A program made the position numbers and the translations under genes. A DNA stretch of 64,000 nt from an uncultured Helicobacteraceae bacterium (GTDB lineage: Bacteria > Campylobacterota > Campylobacteria > Campylobacterales > Helicobacteraceae). Location of the stretch: contig CAKUOH010000007.1 of the NCBI GenBank assembly GCA_934668765.1, positions 1 to 64,000 on the forward strand, read 5' to 3'. This document shows positions 33,674 through 41,039 of the stretch, one piece after another. The notes beneath the pieces were generated by a model. It was not told where the DNA came from. It saw nothing but the letters and a program-made list of their open reading frames with translations, and searched no databases. Each line of letters opens with the position of its first letter. Position 1 is the stretch's first letter.

Positions 33674-34041
33674 TATCCATACTCCATTTTGTTGCTTTGA
33701 GTGTATTTTTTGATATACCACTCTATGGTTTTTGCAATGCCTGATTCAAAGCTATGTTTTGGCTTCCAACCAAGTGTTTTTTGTAGCTTTGTAGAATCTA
33801 TGGCATACCGCCTATCGTGTCCCGCCCTATCTTTGACAAAGCGAATTTGCTTTGCGTAAGAATCTTTTTTGGGCATTCTTTTATCTAAGTAGGCGCAGAT
33901 TTCCTTTGCAATATCAATATTTTCTTTTTCTTCGTTGCCACCGATATTAAAGCACTCAAAAAAGACTTTGTTTTCATCAAAAATGCGTTGATTTTGGGGG
34001 CTGTTTTTGGGATTTTCATTTAGCGATTCCCCCCCCCCCAT
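33673..34041 (-). CDS. rfbB: dTDP-glucose 4,6-dehydratase, C-terminal part (out of frame)
   Basis: 122 aa. It continues the RfbB fold after the homopolymer: Phe-Asn-Ile-Gly-Gly-Asn-Glu-Glu-Lys-Glu-Asn-Ile, then Val-Lys-Asp-Arg-Ala-Gly-His-Asp-Arg-Arg-Tyr-Ala-Ile-Asp and Leu-Gly-Trp-Lys-Pro. It begins at an ATG that is part of the G tract boundary, Met-Gly-Gly-Gly-Glu-Ser-Leu-Asn, and is not expected to start translation by itself. With ten G instead of eleven the two halves join as one protein of about 380 aa. Upstream of the conserved part, about 25 residues (Glu-Ser-Leu-Asn-Glu-Asn-Pro ... Asp-Glu-Asn-Lys) look inserted relative to standard RfbB. Confidence 0.8.
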   Translation of the reverse strand: MGGGESLNENPKNSPQNQRIFDENKVFFECFNIGGNEEKENIDIAKEICAYLDKRMPKKDSYAKQIRFVKDRAGHDRRYAIDSTKLQKTLGWKPKHSFESGIAKTIEWYIKKYTQSNKMEYG

Positions 34042-34825
34042 TTGAATCTAGCGCGACAATTTTATCTCTCGCATACTCAAACACCGCGCAAATCGCATCG
34101 CAATGATCTTCCACAAAAAGCCAGTCGCGCACATTTTTGCCATCGCCATAAATGGGGATTTCTTTGTCTAAAAGTGCGTTGCGGATAATGGTAGGGATAA
34201 GCTTTTCATCGTGTTGGTGCATTCCATAGTTGTTGGAGCAGTTTGTGATAATTGCGTGTAGTCCAAAAGTATGCGCATAACTTCGCACTATCATATCACT
34301 TGATGCTTTGGACGCAGAATAAGGCGAATTTGGCGCATAAGGCGTTTTTTCGCTAAATTTGCCCATTGCCCCAAGTGTGCCATAGACTTCGTCCGTGCTT
34401 ATGTGGTGAAAAAGCGCGTTTTCATAGCCTTTTTTGTGGCAAAACGGCGAATCTAACCAATGCTTATAAGCACAATTTAGTAGATTCCAAGTGCCATAGA
34501 CATTAGTTTTGATAAAGATTTCAGGGCTGTTGATAGAATTATCTACATGCGATTCTGCCGCAAAGTGAATCACACAATCGACATTATATTTTGCAAAAAT
34601 CTCGCTAACTAACGCACTATCACAAATGTCGCCTTGTATAAAATGATAGTTTTTATGCGCTTCAACGCTTTTTAGATTCTCTAAATTCCCCGCATAAGAG
34701 AGGCAATCCAAATTGATAACCGTGCTATCTTTATCTGCGTATTTTGGCAAATAGTGGCGCAAAAAATACTCTATAAAATTGCTACCGATAAACCCCGCCC
34801 CGCCTGTGATTAAAATGCTTTTCAT
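34016..34825 (-). CDS. rfbB: dTDP-glucose 4,6-dehydratase, N-terminal and catalytic part (phase off)
   Basis: 269 aa. NAD-binding Gly-Gly-Ala-Gly-Phe-Ile-Gly-Ser is near residue 8, the catalytic Thr-Asp-Glu in Ile-Ser-Thr-Asp-Glu-Val-Tyr-Gly near 144, and Tyr-xxx-Lys in Pro-Tyr-Ser-Ala-Ser-Lys near 168. The frame runs into an 11-G tract (34029-34039) and stops a few codons later, losing the substrate-binding C-terminus found at 33673-34041. Full RfbB is about 350 aa. It makes dTDP-4-keto-6-deoxyglucose from the product of RfbA, encoded 25 bases upstream. In this molecule the enzyme should be non-functional. Confidence 0.88.
   Translation of the reverse strand: MKSILITGGAGFIGSNFIEYFLRHYLPKYADKDSTVINLDCLSYAGNLENLKSVEAHKNYHFIQGDICDSALVSEIFAKYNVDCVIHFAAESHVDNSINSPEIFIKTNVYGTWNLLNCAYKHWLDSPFCHKKGYENALFHHISTDEVYGTLGAMGKFSEKTPYAPNSPYSASKASSDMIVRSYAHTFGLHAIITNCSNNYGMHQHDEKLIPTIIRNALLDKEIPIYGDGKNVRDWLFVEDHCDAICAVFEYARDKIVALDSNGGGGIAK
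34029..34039 (-). repeat. G11 homopolymer (C11 on plus strand) disrupting rfbB
   Basis: Minus-strand context is TCAAAT then eleven G then AATCGCTAAATG. Frame analysis: codon boundary upstream is at 34039 and downstream at 34038, so G10 (or G13) restores one continuous reading frame and G11 gives the present premature stop at 34016-34018. Confidence 0.9.
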
Positions 34826-34850
34826 TGGTTATCCTTTTGCGCTTTAAATT

Positions 34851-35735
34851 TTAAAAAGTCCGTCTTGCATTTGCAAGTGAGATAAGATATGTTCCATAAT
34901 CGTTTTTATCGAGTTTCTCCCCTAGCTCACGCAATTTGTTTGCGTCAATCCAGCCGTTTAAAAAGGCGATTTCCTCCAAACAAGCGATTTTGAGATTTTG
35001 CCGTTTTTGCAGGGTTTGGATAAAGCTACTTGCTTCTAAAAGCGAGTCGTGCGTGCCTGTGTCAAGCCACGCGAAACCTCGCCCCATAGTTGCGCATTTT
35101 AAGCGATTTTGTTCTAAATACATTTGATTTAGCGTGGTGATTTCAAGCTCGCCACGCGCACTTGGGCGGATTTGCTTTGCAAGCGCACTCACTCCGCTTG
35201 GGTAAAAATAAAGTCCCGTTACGGCGTAATCGCTTTTTGGCACGGCTGGCTTTTCTTCAAGCCCTACAACTTCGCCTTTTTCGTTAAATTCAGCGATGCC
35301 ATACCTTTGCGGGTCGCGCACCTTGTAGCCAAAAATCGTGGCAAAGCCATTTTGCGCGTCTGCTACACCATTTTCTAGCAGGGGCGCAAATCCGCTACCA
35401 TAAAAGATATTATCCCCTAGCACGAGGCAAGATGGCGAATCGCCCAAAAAAGATTCGCCCAAAATAAACGCCTGCGCTAATCCATCAGGGCTTGGTTGCT
35501 CACAGTAGCTTAGATTCACGCCAAAGTCCGCCCCGTCTCCCAAAAGTGCCTTGAAATTTGCGCTGTCTTGGGGCGTGGTGATGATGAGAATGTCGCGAAT
35601 GCCTGCAAGCATAAGCACGGAAAGTGGATAGTAAATCATCGGTTTGTCAAAGACGGGCAAAAGCTGCTTGCTGATGCCTTTTGTGATGGGGTAAAGCCTC
35701 GTGCCACTGCCCCCTGCTAGAATTATGCCTTTCAA
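34851..35735 (-). CDS. rfbA: Glucose-1-phosphate thymidylyltransferase
   Basis: 294 aa from TTG 35735, chosen because conserved RfbA sequence begins right there ([13 protein letters not shown]) and AAAGG lies about 8 bases upstream; no ATG is nearby in frame. Further motifs: [18 protein letters not shown] and Ala-Trp-Leu-Asp-Thr-Gly-Thr-His. It makes dTDP-glucose for surface polysaccharide. rfbB follows 25 bases downstream. The upstream side is a field of pseudogenes, so the locus has lost its original neighbours. Confidence 0.92.
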   Translation of the reverse strand: MKGIILAGGSGTRLYPITKGISKQLLPVFDKPMIYYPLSVLMLAGIRDILIITTPQDSANFKALLGDGADFGVNLSYCEQPSPDGLAQAFILGESFLGDSPSCLVLGDNIFYGSGFAPLLENGVADAQNGFATIFGYKVRDPQRYGIAEFNEKGEVVGLEEKPAVPKSDYAVTGLYFYPSGVSALAKQIRPSARGELEITTLNQMYLEQNRLKCATMGRGFAWLDTGTHDSLLEASSFIQTLQKRQNLKIACLEEIAFLNGWIDANKLRELGEKLDKNDYGTYLISLANARRTF

Positions 35736-35873
35736 ATTTATGCCTTTCGTATTTAGGATTTGCACCTTTTGAAGTCGCAATTATAGGATAAAATTTAGAT
35801 TTTGCAAAATTTAAATTTGTGCATCGCTATAAATTTCACGCATATTTCCCAAATTTCATAAACAAGGTGCGAA

Positions 35874-36195
35874 ATGATAGGGTTATTAGGTGTGATTGAT
35901 TTGCAAAAAAATAGTGGCGAGTGGTTTGAAATGGCACGAAAACCTGCATTTTAGAAGTCTTGCAATACCCCAAAGGCGTGTTATACACTTGAATCTAAAG
36001 ATGACGAGACTATCATAAAGGCAGAAAATTCTTGCATTGATAGGCTATCAAGTCGCCTTGTAGATGTTCCAAATAAGAAGTATTTGTGGATTTTATCACG
36101 CAAGGTTTTGTCCAAAAGAGCAAGTCGATGAATTACTATCAATCATACAAAGCAGGAGTTTTGATAGAGATGATAGTATTTATGATGGGCATTAG
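35874..36195 (+). pseudogene. Lipocalin (Blc-like) remnant
   Basis: Reading from ATG 35874 gives Ile-Asp-Leu-Gln-Lys-Asn-Ser-Gly-Glu-Trp-Phe-Glu-Met-Ala-Arg-Lys-Pro, a lipocalin first-strand motif, then an in-frame TAG, then Cys-Tyr-Thr-Leu-Glu-Ser ... Glu-Asn-Ser-Cys. After an apparent internal deletion comes Lys-Lys-Tyr-Leu-Trp-Ile-Leu-Ser-Arg, the typical late lipocalin motif, a frameshift at an A run near 36112, and Val-Asp-Glu-Leu-Leu-Ser-Ile-Ile-Gln-Ser ending at TAG 36193-36195. The order of motifs fits an outer-membrane lipocalin gene with one stop, one deletion and one frameshift. Confidence 0.65.
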
Positions 36196-36470
36196 AAATG
36201 ACGCTGACATAGACAAGGTTTTGCGCGCGCTCATTTATGGTGTGGATTGTGTTGATGGCGAAATCGCCGAGCAACGAGCTTTGCAAAAAAGGTGCAATCA
36301 ATGCAAATGATATTGATATTGCACAAAATCTCTATTTAAACCCAATAAACATTTCAAGCTACTTGCAAAATGAATTTGCAAAGATTTCGATTCGCTTTAT
36401 ATAAATCTACCGCAAAATTTCACAAACATAAAGCAAAATTTCGCTTAAACGCACCCAAACCTCACTCCAA
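36196..36470 (+). other. Unidentified decayed coding remnant
   Basis: Pieces such as Asp-Lys-Val-Leu-Arg-Ala-Leu-Ile-Tyr-Gly-Val-Asp and, in another frame, Asn-Ala-Asn-Asp-Ile-Asp-Ile-Ala-Gln-Asn-Leu-Tyr-Leu look coding, joined across a poly-A frameshift near 36284. I do not recognise the family. It lies between the lipocalin remnant and the antisense DUF2892 remnant. Confidence 0.3.
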
Positions 36471-37539
36471 ACCCTACTTTTTGACTTCGCATTTGCCCTT
36501 TTTGCATAGTGGGCAGTTTTCGCGGAGCTTATACAGCGGACAATATCCATACACCGCGCTTAAAATCGGCAAAATCCCTACCGCCCACCACCAGCTCTCA
36601 CACACAAAGCCAAAGGCAATCGTGCATAATTTTGATAATTTTTTAGAAACTTATAGCAACAAAACATATAATCCTACAAACACTATAAGTGTATTTTTGC
36701 CAAATCATATCGCAGGAATTGATGTGCTTTTAAATGTCTTTGGCAGTGGTGGAACGCTAGTAATCCCTAAAAGTAGAAATCCACAAGATATTTTATGTGC
36801 AATGCAAAATTATAAAGTGGAGATTTTGCCCACTTCACCCACGCTTTTAAGACTTCTTTTGATGAGTGAAATAGAGCAATTTGACTTATCTGCATTAAAA
36901 CTTGTAGTTTATGGTAGTGAAAAAATGCCTGATTCATTGCTTTATGCTTTGAGCCAAAAAATGCCAAATGTAAGGTTTAAACAAAGTTTTGGGACAAGTG
37001 AAACAAATGCAATAAAAACAAAAAGTTTGCCAAATAGTGATTATTTTAAATTTGTCAATACTGATTACAAAATCATTGACAATGAGCTTTATCTCAAATC
37101 CAAAACCCAAACGCTAGGCTATCTAAATGCTGATAATAGCGCATTTGACAAAGAAGGCTACTTTGCCACAGGGGATTTAGTAGAAATTTTAAATATAAAT
37201 GGTGAAGAGTATTTGCGAATCTTAGGGCGCACAAAAGAAGTTATAAATGTTGGTGGCAAAAAGGTTTTACCACAAGAAGTGGAGAATGTGATTTTAGAAT
37301 TACCTTTTATCAAAGATTGTTTGGTTTATGGTGAATCTAATGCTATTACAGGGCAGAGTGTGGGCGTTAAAATCGTAGAAAATAATGCTGAATGTAAAAA
37401 TAATATCAAGCTAAAAAAGCAGATTCGCCTCTTTTGCAAAGACAAACTTGCACCTTTTAAGATTCCTAGCAAAGTGCAAATCGTTGAAAATCTAGCGATT
37501 ACTGAGCGATTCAAAAAAGTGCGAAAGGGGACTACATAA
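36370..37539 (+). CDS. Truncated AMP-binding ligase (N-terminal part replaced)
   Basis: The frame encodes 389 aa, but only from about 36604 onward (Lys-Pro-Lys-Ala-Ile-Val-His-Asn) does it look like an acyl-AMP ligase; the first 78 codons are antisense to a DUF2892 fragment and unidentified DNA. Present motifs: Ser-Phe-Gly-Thr-Ser-Glu-Thr-Asn, Gly-Tyr-Phe-Ala-Thr-Gly-Asp-Leu, Leu-Gly-Arg-Thr-Lys-Glu-Val-Ile-Asn-Val-Gly-Gly-Lys-Lys. Roughly 100-150 N-terminal residues are missing, so activity is doubtful. It was probably part of a lipopolysaccharide or acyl-decoration locus with the following KASIII fragment. Confidence 0.65.
   Translation: MNLQRFRFALYKSTAKFHKHKAKFRLNAPKPHSKPYFLTSHLPFLHSGQFSRSLYSGQYPYTALKIGKIPTAHHQLSHTKPKAIVHNFDNFLETYSNKTYNPTNTISVFLPNHIAGIDVLLNVFGSGGTLVIPKSRNPQDILCAMQNYKVEILPTSPTLLRLLLMSEIEQFDLSALKLVVYGSEKMPDSLLYALSQKMPNVRFKQSFGTSETNAIKTKSLPNSDYFKFVNTDYKIIDNELYLKSKTQTLGYLNADNSAFDKEGYFATGDLVEILNINGEEYLRILGRTKEVINVGGKKVLPQEVENVILELPFIKDCLVYGESNAITGQSVGVKIVENNAECKNNIKLKKQIRLFCKDKLAPFKIPSKVQIVENLAITERFKKVRKGTT
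36474..36605 (-). pseudogene. DUF2892 (YgaP-like) membrane protein C-terminal fragment
   Basis: The minus strand reads Trp-Trp-Trp-Ala-Val-Gly-Ile-Leu-Pro-Ile-Leu-Ser-Ala-Val-Tyr-Gly-Tyr-Cys-Pro-Leu-Tyr, then Cys-Pro-Leu-Cys and a stop at 36474-36476. This is the characteristic end of DUF2892 membrane proteins. The fragment is fused, antisense, to the truncated AMP-ligase gene, marking a recombination junction at about 36600. Confidence 0.6.
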
Positions 37540-37541
37540 AA

Positions 37542-37658
37542 ATGGCAAAATCAATCATCAAAAATGCAAAGATTAAAGGAATCTCCGTGATTTTAGGTGA
37601 AAATAAACGGCGATTTGGCGATGAGCCTTTGCAGGTTTCACACCCAAACAAAATTTAA
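37542..37658 (+). pseudogene. KASIII-like gene, 5' fragment only
   Basis: 38 codons from ATG 37542: Ile-Lys-Gly-Ile-Ser-Val-Ile-Leu-Gly-Glu-Asn-Lys-Arg-Arg-Phe matches the N-terminus of 3-oxoacyl-ACP synthase III-like proteins that follow AMP ligases in surface-carbohydrate loci. The frame stops at 37656-37658 exactly where sulfatase-like sequence begins in another frame, so the rest of the gene was lost by recombination. Confidence 0.5.
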
Positions 37659-37679
37659 TCGTTATTTTAGTCGAATCAC

Positions 37680-38672
37680 TTGAATCAAATCTTGCAACAT
37701 ATACTAGCGAAAAATGGGGGGGGGGAATCGCTTAATCTAATCCCGCGTTTGCAAAAAATCGCAAATGAAAATGTCAATTTTTCTATGTATAGCGGATTTG
37801 GTGGAATCAAACAAGTTTTTGGCACAGGTGGAACGATAAATGGGACAACTAGCTATCTATGTGGTATCCCGCTAAATCTACCCATACGCATTAACACTTT
37901 TGAGTCAAATAAATATTTTTTAAGCGGGGCTACTTGCATTAGTGATATTTTGAATGATTTAGGCTATAAACAGGCATATTTTGGAAGTCAAGATGCAAAA
38001 TTTGCTGGGACGGAAAATTTATTAAAAACACACAAAATCGAAGTGCTAGATTCAAAATACTTTGAATCCAAAGGGATTTTGCCTAAAAAATTACCGCCAT
38101 CAATGAAAGGTGCTTGGGGCGCGAAAGACAGCGTGATTTTTGGTTTTGCAAAGGATTATTTGAATGCCGCAAATAAGCCTTTTGCATTGTATATTTCTAC
38201 GCTTGATACGCACGGACCGCAAGGCTTTGTAGATAAAGAGCAATGCCCAAATTTAGATAATTCTTATGAGAACGCGTATCTTTGCACAGATAAGGTTGTA
38301 AGCGACTTTATAGATTATTTGCAAAATAGCAGATTCAAAGACAATACCACGATTATCATACTTGGCGACCATTTAAGTTCAGCGTATTTCATAAAAGCAC
38401 CTATAATAAGTCGTAGCGTGTATAATGCCTTTATAAACGCAAAATGGACAAAAACTCCCACGCACAAGCTAATCAAAGGGCGCATTATAAGTCATTTTGA
38501 TATAACGCCATTGATTTTAGATTCTCTAGGGATTCGCGCTGAATCTTTTGGCTTGGGGCGTAATCCGCTTTATGGAAAAATGCTCATTGAAAGTGCGTTT
38601 AATATCGATAGTTTTAATGACGAGCTAAAACTTCGCAATAAAATCTATGATAGCCTTTGGGATGCAAAGTAG
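37680..38672 (+). CDS. MdoB/LtaS-like sulfatase-fold transferase, truncated and phase off
   Basis: The listed frame starts at TTG 37680 and gives 330 aa. True homology begins slightly earlier, about 37655, in another frame (Leu-Ile-Val-Ile-Leu-Val-Glu-Ser-Leu-Glu-Ser, the first metal-binding motif) and shifts at a G10 tract. Downstream motifs are Gly-Gly-Thr-Ile-Asn-Gly-Thr-Thr-Ser (probable nucleophile Thr region), Ser-Thr-Leu-Asp-Thr-His-Gly-Pro and Ile-Leu-Gly-Asp-His-Leu-Ser-Ser. The family transfers phosphoglycerol or phosphoethanolamine to surface glycans. The usual N-terminal membrane domain is absent, replaced by the KASIII fragment. Even with the frame restored the protein would lack its anchor. 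Confidence 0.6.
   Translation: MNQILQHILAKNGGGESLNLIPRLQKIANENVNFSMYSGFGGIKQVFGTGGTINGTTSYLCGIPLNLPIRINTFESNKYFLSGATCISDILNDLGYKQAYFGSQDAKFAGTENLLKTHKIEVLDSKYFESKGILPKKLPPSMKGAWGAKDSVIFGFAKDYLNAANKPFALYISTLDTHGPQGFVDKEQCPNLDNSYENAYLCTDKVVSDFIDYLQNSRFKDNTTIIILGDHLSSAYFIKAPIISRSVYNAFINAKWTKTPTHKLIKGRIISHFDITPLILDSLGIRAESFGLGRNPLYGKMLIESAFNIDSFNDELKLRNKIYDSLWDAK
37716..37725 (+). repeat. G10 homopolymer in the sulfatase-like gene
   Basis: Ten G follow GCGAAAAAT and precede AATCGCTTAATC. Nine or twelve G would join the upstream frame (with the Val-Glu-Ser-Leu motif) to the downstream frame; ten give a frameshift. The right flank AATCGCT is identical to that of the rfbB tract. Confidence 0.85.
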
Positions 38673-38682
38673 AGATTTTTGT

Positions 38683-39060
38683 TTTTGGATTGCCACGAAT
38701 CTGCAACTTTTTACAAAGTCGCATATTCTCGCAATGGCAGCGTGAGGGCGATTGATTCTATGCAATGCGCAGATTTTTGCAATGACATAAATTGCCACAA
38801 AGTCGTGCTAACTTTTCGCAATGACAATAAAAGCCCCCCCCCCCACCTTGCGCGTGGTAACACCAGACTTTCCCCCTCTCTTGCGGAGGGGGGATTAAGG
38901 GGGTGGGTAGATTCGTCATTGCAAAAAACACAAAGCAATTCAAAGCAAAGCACTACTTTTTTGTCATTGCGAGGCAGTGCGAAGCCACAACGAAGCAATC
39001 CACGAATCCACAAAAATAGATTGCTTCGGTTTTTTCAAAGCCATCGCAATGACGATAATT
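38683..39060. repeat. Cluster of repeat families A and B with a C11 tract
   Basis: This 390-base gap between the sulfatase-like gene and gltA holds no gene. It contains several family A copies (about 38685-38740, 38745-38785, 38790-38825, 38958-39005, 39010-39056), a family B GC-rich element with a C11 run at 38834-38844 and an opposing partner ending near 38912. Open frames through it only translate repeats. Confidence 0.85.
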
Positions 39061-39062
39061 TT

Positions 39063-40346
39063 TCATTTCCCCTCATAAACCTGTCTTGGGCGGGTGATTC
39101 GCGCTCCTGATTTGATATGCTCGATGACTTGCGCACACCAGCCCGGCATTCTCCCGATGACAAAAATGGGCGTAAATAAGCTCACAGGGATTTTTAGCGC
39201 GGTTAGTATGATTCCGCTGTAAAAATCCACATTTGGGTAGAGTTTGCGCTCGATAAAATACTCATCTTGCAAAGCGACTTCTTCTAGTTTTTCAGCAATG
39301 TCGCTAAACTTAGCATTCATTTTTATGCCCTTTTTGTTTAGCTCATCTTTTAGCCCTTTGATTGCCTTTGCGCGTGGGTCGTAGCTCTTATAGACGCGAT
39401 GTCCAAAGCCCATTAGTCTAAATGGGTCGTTTTTATCTTTCACGCGCTCAATAAATTTGGGGACATTTTTCACATCGCCGATTTCTGCGAGTTGCACTAG
39501 CACTTTTTCATTTGCTCCGCCGTGTGATGGTCCCCAAAGGGCGTTTATTCCCGCACTGATTGCCGCATAAGGATGCACTCCCGTTGAAGCGACATTACGC
39601 ACGGTTGTCGTAGAAGCGTTTTGCCCGTGTTCTGCGTGTAGGCTAAAAATTTTATCCAACGCTTCTACTTCTAGCGGGTCGATTTCTACTTCGCCATCGA
39701 TATTTACGCCGATTTTCCCGCACGGAAAGGCGCGTAGCATATACAAGAAATTTTCCACATAGCCACGCGAAACATCGGGGTAAATGTAAGGATAACCGAT
39801 TGAGTGGCGGTAGGCAAAGGCGACTAGCGTGGTGATTTTTGCAATCATTCGCTTTGCCATCATTTGATAGCCGTCATCATCGCTTATATCCATATAGTCC
39901 TTGTAAAATGTCGATAACGCGCCCACAGCAGAGCTTAAGTTCGCCATAGGGTGCGCTCCATCAGGGAATGCCTTAAAAATATCGATTAGCCCCTCGTGGA
40001 TATATCGCAAAGGACGCAATTCTAAATCAAACTCTTTTGATTCGTGCTCATTTTGGGGTAATTTGTCATTTATCAAAAGACTGCAAATATCCGTGAAATT
40101 ATACTTTGCAACCAAGTCCTGCACGGGAATCCCGCGATATAAAAGCACCCCATTTTGACCATCAATGTAGCTAATCGTGCTTCTACAACCCGCCGTAGAA
40201 GCATATCCGGGGTCATAAGAAAAAATCCCCGTGCGCTCAAAAAGTTTGCCAAAGTCAATCGCCTTTGGTCCGCGTGTGCATTCGATTAAATCAAACTCAA
40301 ATTCCTTGCCTGTGGAATTATCAATAAGTGTTACTGTGTTTTTCAT
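39063..40346 (-). CDS. gltA: Citrate synthase, type II
   Basis: 427 aa, the length of hexameric citrate synthases. Recognisable blocks: [10 protein letters not shown] near residue 40, His-Ala-Glu-His-Gly-Gln-Asn-Ala-Ser near 237, [10 protein letters not shown] near 275, Gly-Phe-Gly-His-Arg-Val-Tyr with the catalytic His near 317, and Val-Asp-Phe-Tyr-Ser-Gly with the catalytic Asp near 374. It condenses oxaloacetate and acetyl-CoA at the entry of the TCA cycle. An extended -10 and an AAAGGAGA RBS lie just upstream. Confidence 0.96.
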   Translation of the reverse strand: MKNTVTLIDNSTGKEFEFDLIECTRGPKAIDFGKLFERTGIFSYDPGYASTAGCRSTISYIDGQNGVLLYRGIPVQDLVAKYNFTDICSLLINDKLPQNEHESKEFDLELRPLRYIHEGLIDIFKAFPDGAHPMANLSSAVGALSTFYKDYMDISDDDGYQMMAKRMIAKITTLVAFAYRHSIGYPYIYPDVSRGYVENFLYMLRAFPCGKIGVNIDGEVEIDPLEVEALDKIFSLHAEHGQNASTTTVRNVASTGVHPYAAISAGINALWGPSHGGANEKVLVQLAEIGDVKNVPKFIERVKDKNDPFRLMGFGHRVYKSYDPRAKAIKGLKDELNKKGIKMNAKFSDIAEKLEEVALQDEYFIERKLYPNVDFYSGIILTALKIPVSLFTPIFVIGRMPGWCAQVIEHIKSGARITRPRQVYEGK

Positions 40347-40374
40347 AATTTCTCCTTTGTTTTAAAGTGCAATC

Positions 40375-40383
40375 ATAATAACA
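40375..40383 (-). promoter_or_regulatory. Extended -10 promoter of gltA
   Basis: On the minus strand TGTTATTAT: TG at the upstream side and TATTAT at 40380-40375, about 30 bases before the gltA ATG at 40346. Confidence 0.5.
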
Positions 40384-40495
40384 AATAAAGTGGCGATTTT
40401 AAAAGGATTTTTACAAAAACTAAAACAAAAAAATGCAAATTGTGTAAAATTTAGCATTTTTTGCATAAAATTTTGGATTTTTAAGGGGGCATAAA

Positions 40496-40813
40496 ATGGC
40501 AAATAAAATCTGTGTGATAATGACAACTTGTGGCGATAAAAAAAGCACGAAAACATTAAGCGACATTTTGATTCGCAAAAAACTTGCGGCGTGTGTGCAG
40601 ATGACGCGCATAAAAAGTCGCTATTTGTGGAAAAATGAGATTAGATTCGAGCGCGAATTTTTGCTAATCATAAAGACACTTCGTAAAAATCGCAAAAAGA
40701 TAAAGCGTGTTTTTGATTCGCGCCACCCTTATGAATTGCCCGAATTTGTGTGCCTAAAAGCAGATTCGAGTAAAAAATATAAAAGATGGATTAAAAGTGT
40801 GGTGGCAAAATAA
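40496..40813 (+). CDS. cutA: CutA1-family protein
   Basis: 105 aa, the usual length. Features: an N-terminal strand Val-Ile-Met-Thr-Thr-Cys, Leu-Ile-Arg-Lys-Lys-Leu-Ala-Ala-Cys-Val-Gln (the conserved LAACVN-like block), Tyr-Leu-Trp-Lys-Asn-Glu-Ile near residue 43, and His-Pro-Tyr-Glu-Leu-Pro-Glu-Phe near 77. CutA1 forms stable trimers; a link to divalent metal tolerance is reported but its biochemical role remains unclear. It is transcribed divergently from gltA. Confidence 0.93.
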   Translation: MANKICVIMTTCGDKKSTKTLSDILIRKKLAACVQMTRIKSRYLWKNEIRFEREFLLIIKTLRKNRKKIKRVFDSRHPYELPEFVCLKADSSKKYKRWIKSVVAK

Positions 40814-40815
40814 GC

Positions 40816-40911
40816 CGTCATTGCAAGGCAAATCAGCGAATTACCAAAGCAATCCAAATCGCTCCAGTTCCGTCATTGCGAGATGTTGCGTCAGCAAAAT
40901 CGTGGCAATCC
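40816..40911. repeat. Two copies of repeat family A after cutA
   Basis: Copies at about 40816-40852 (GTCATTGCAAGGCAAATC ... AAAGCAATCC) and 40871-40911 (GTCATTGCGAGATGTTGC ... CGTGGCAATCCA), same orientation. Confidence 0.8.
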
Positions 40912-41039
40912 AAACCCCACGACTTTAAAATATAGATTCGCATAATGTCTTAAAGCTAAATCAAAATTAAATCTCCCATTTTCTTAAAATCTTTTAAGTG
41001 AATTTTAAATCAAAAGTTACTAAAATCCGCAAATATTTT

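Noticed and set aside
36086..36310. 74-codon frame in the pseudogene region
   Set aside because: Its first part overlaps the lipocalin remnant in another frame and the rest seems frameshifted; kept only as an unidentified remnant.
38960..39005. Repeat families as insertion sequences
   Set aside because: No transposase is associated and copies are only about 35-45 bp; they are better described as palindromic or MITE-like elements.
38679..39110. 143-codon open frame between the sulfatase-like gene and gltA
   Set aside because: Composed of concatenated family A and B repeats and runs into the antisense of gltA; the composition is unlike a real protein.
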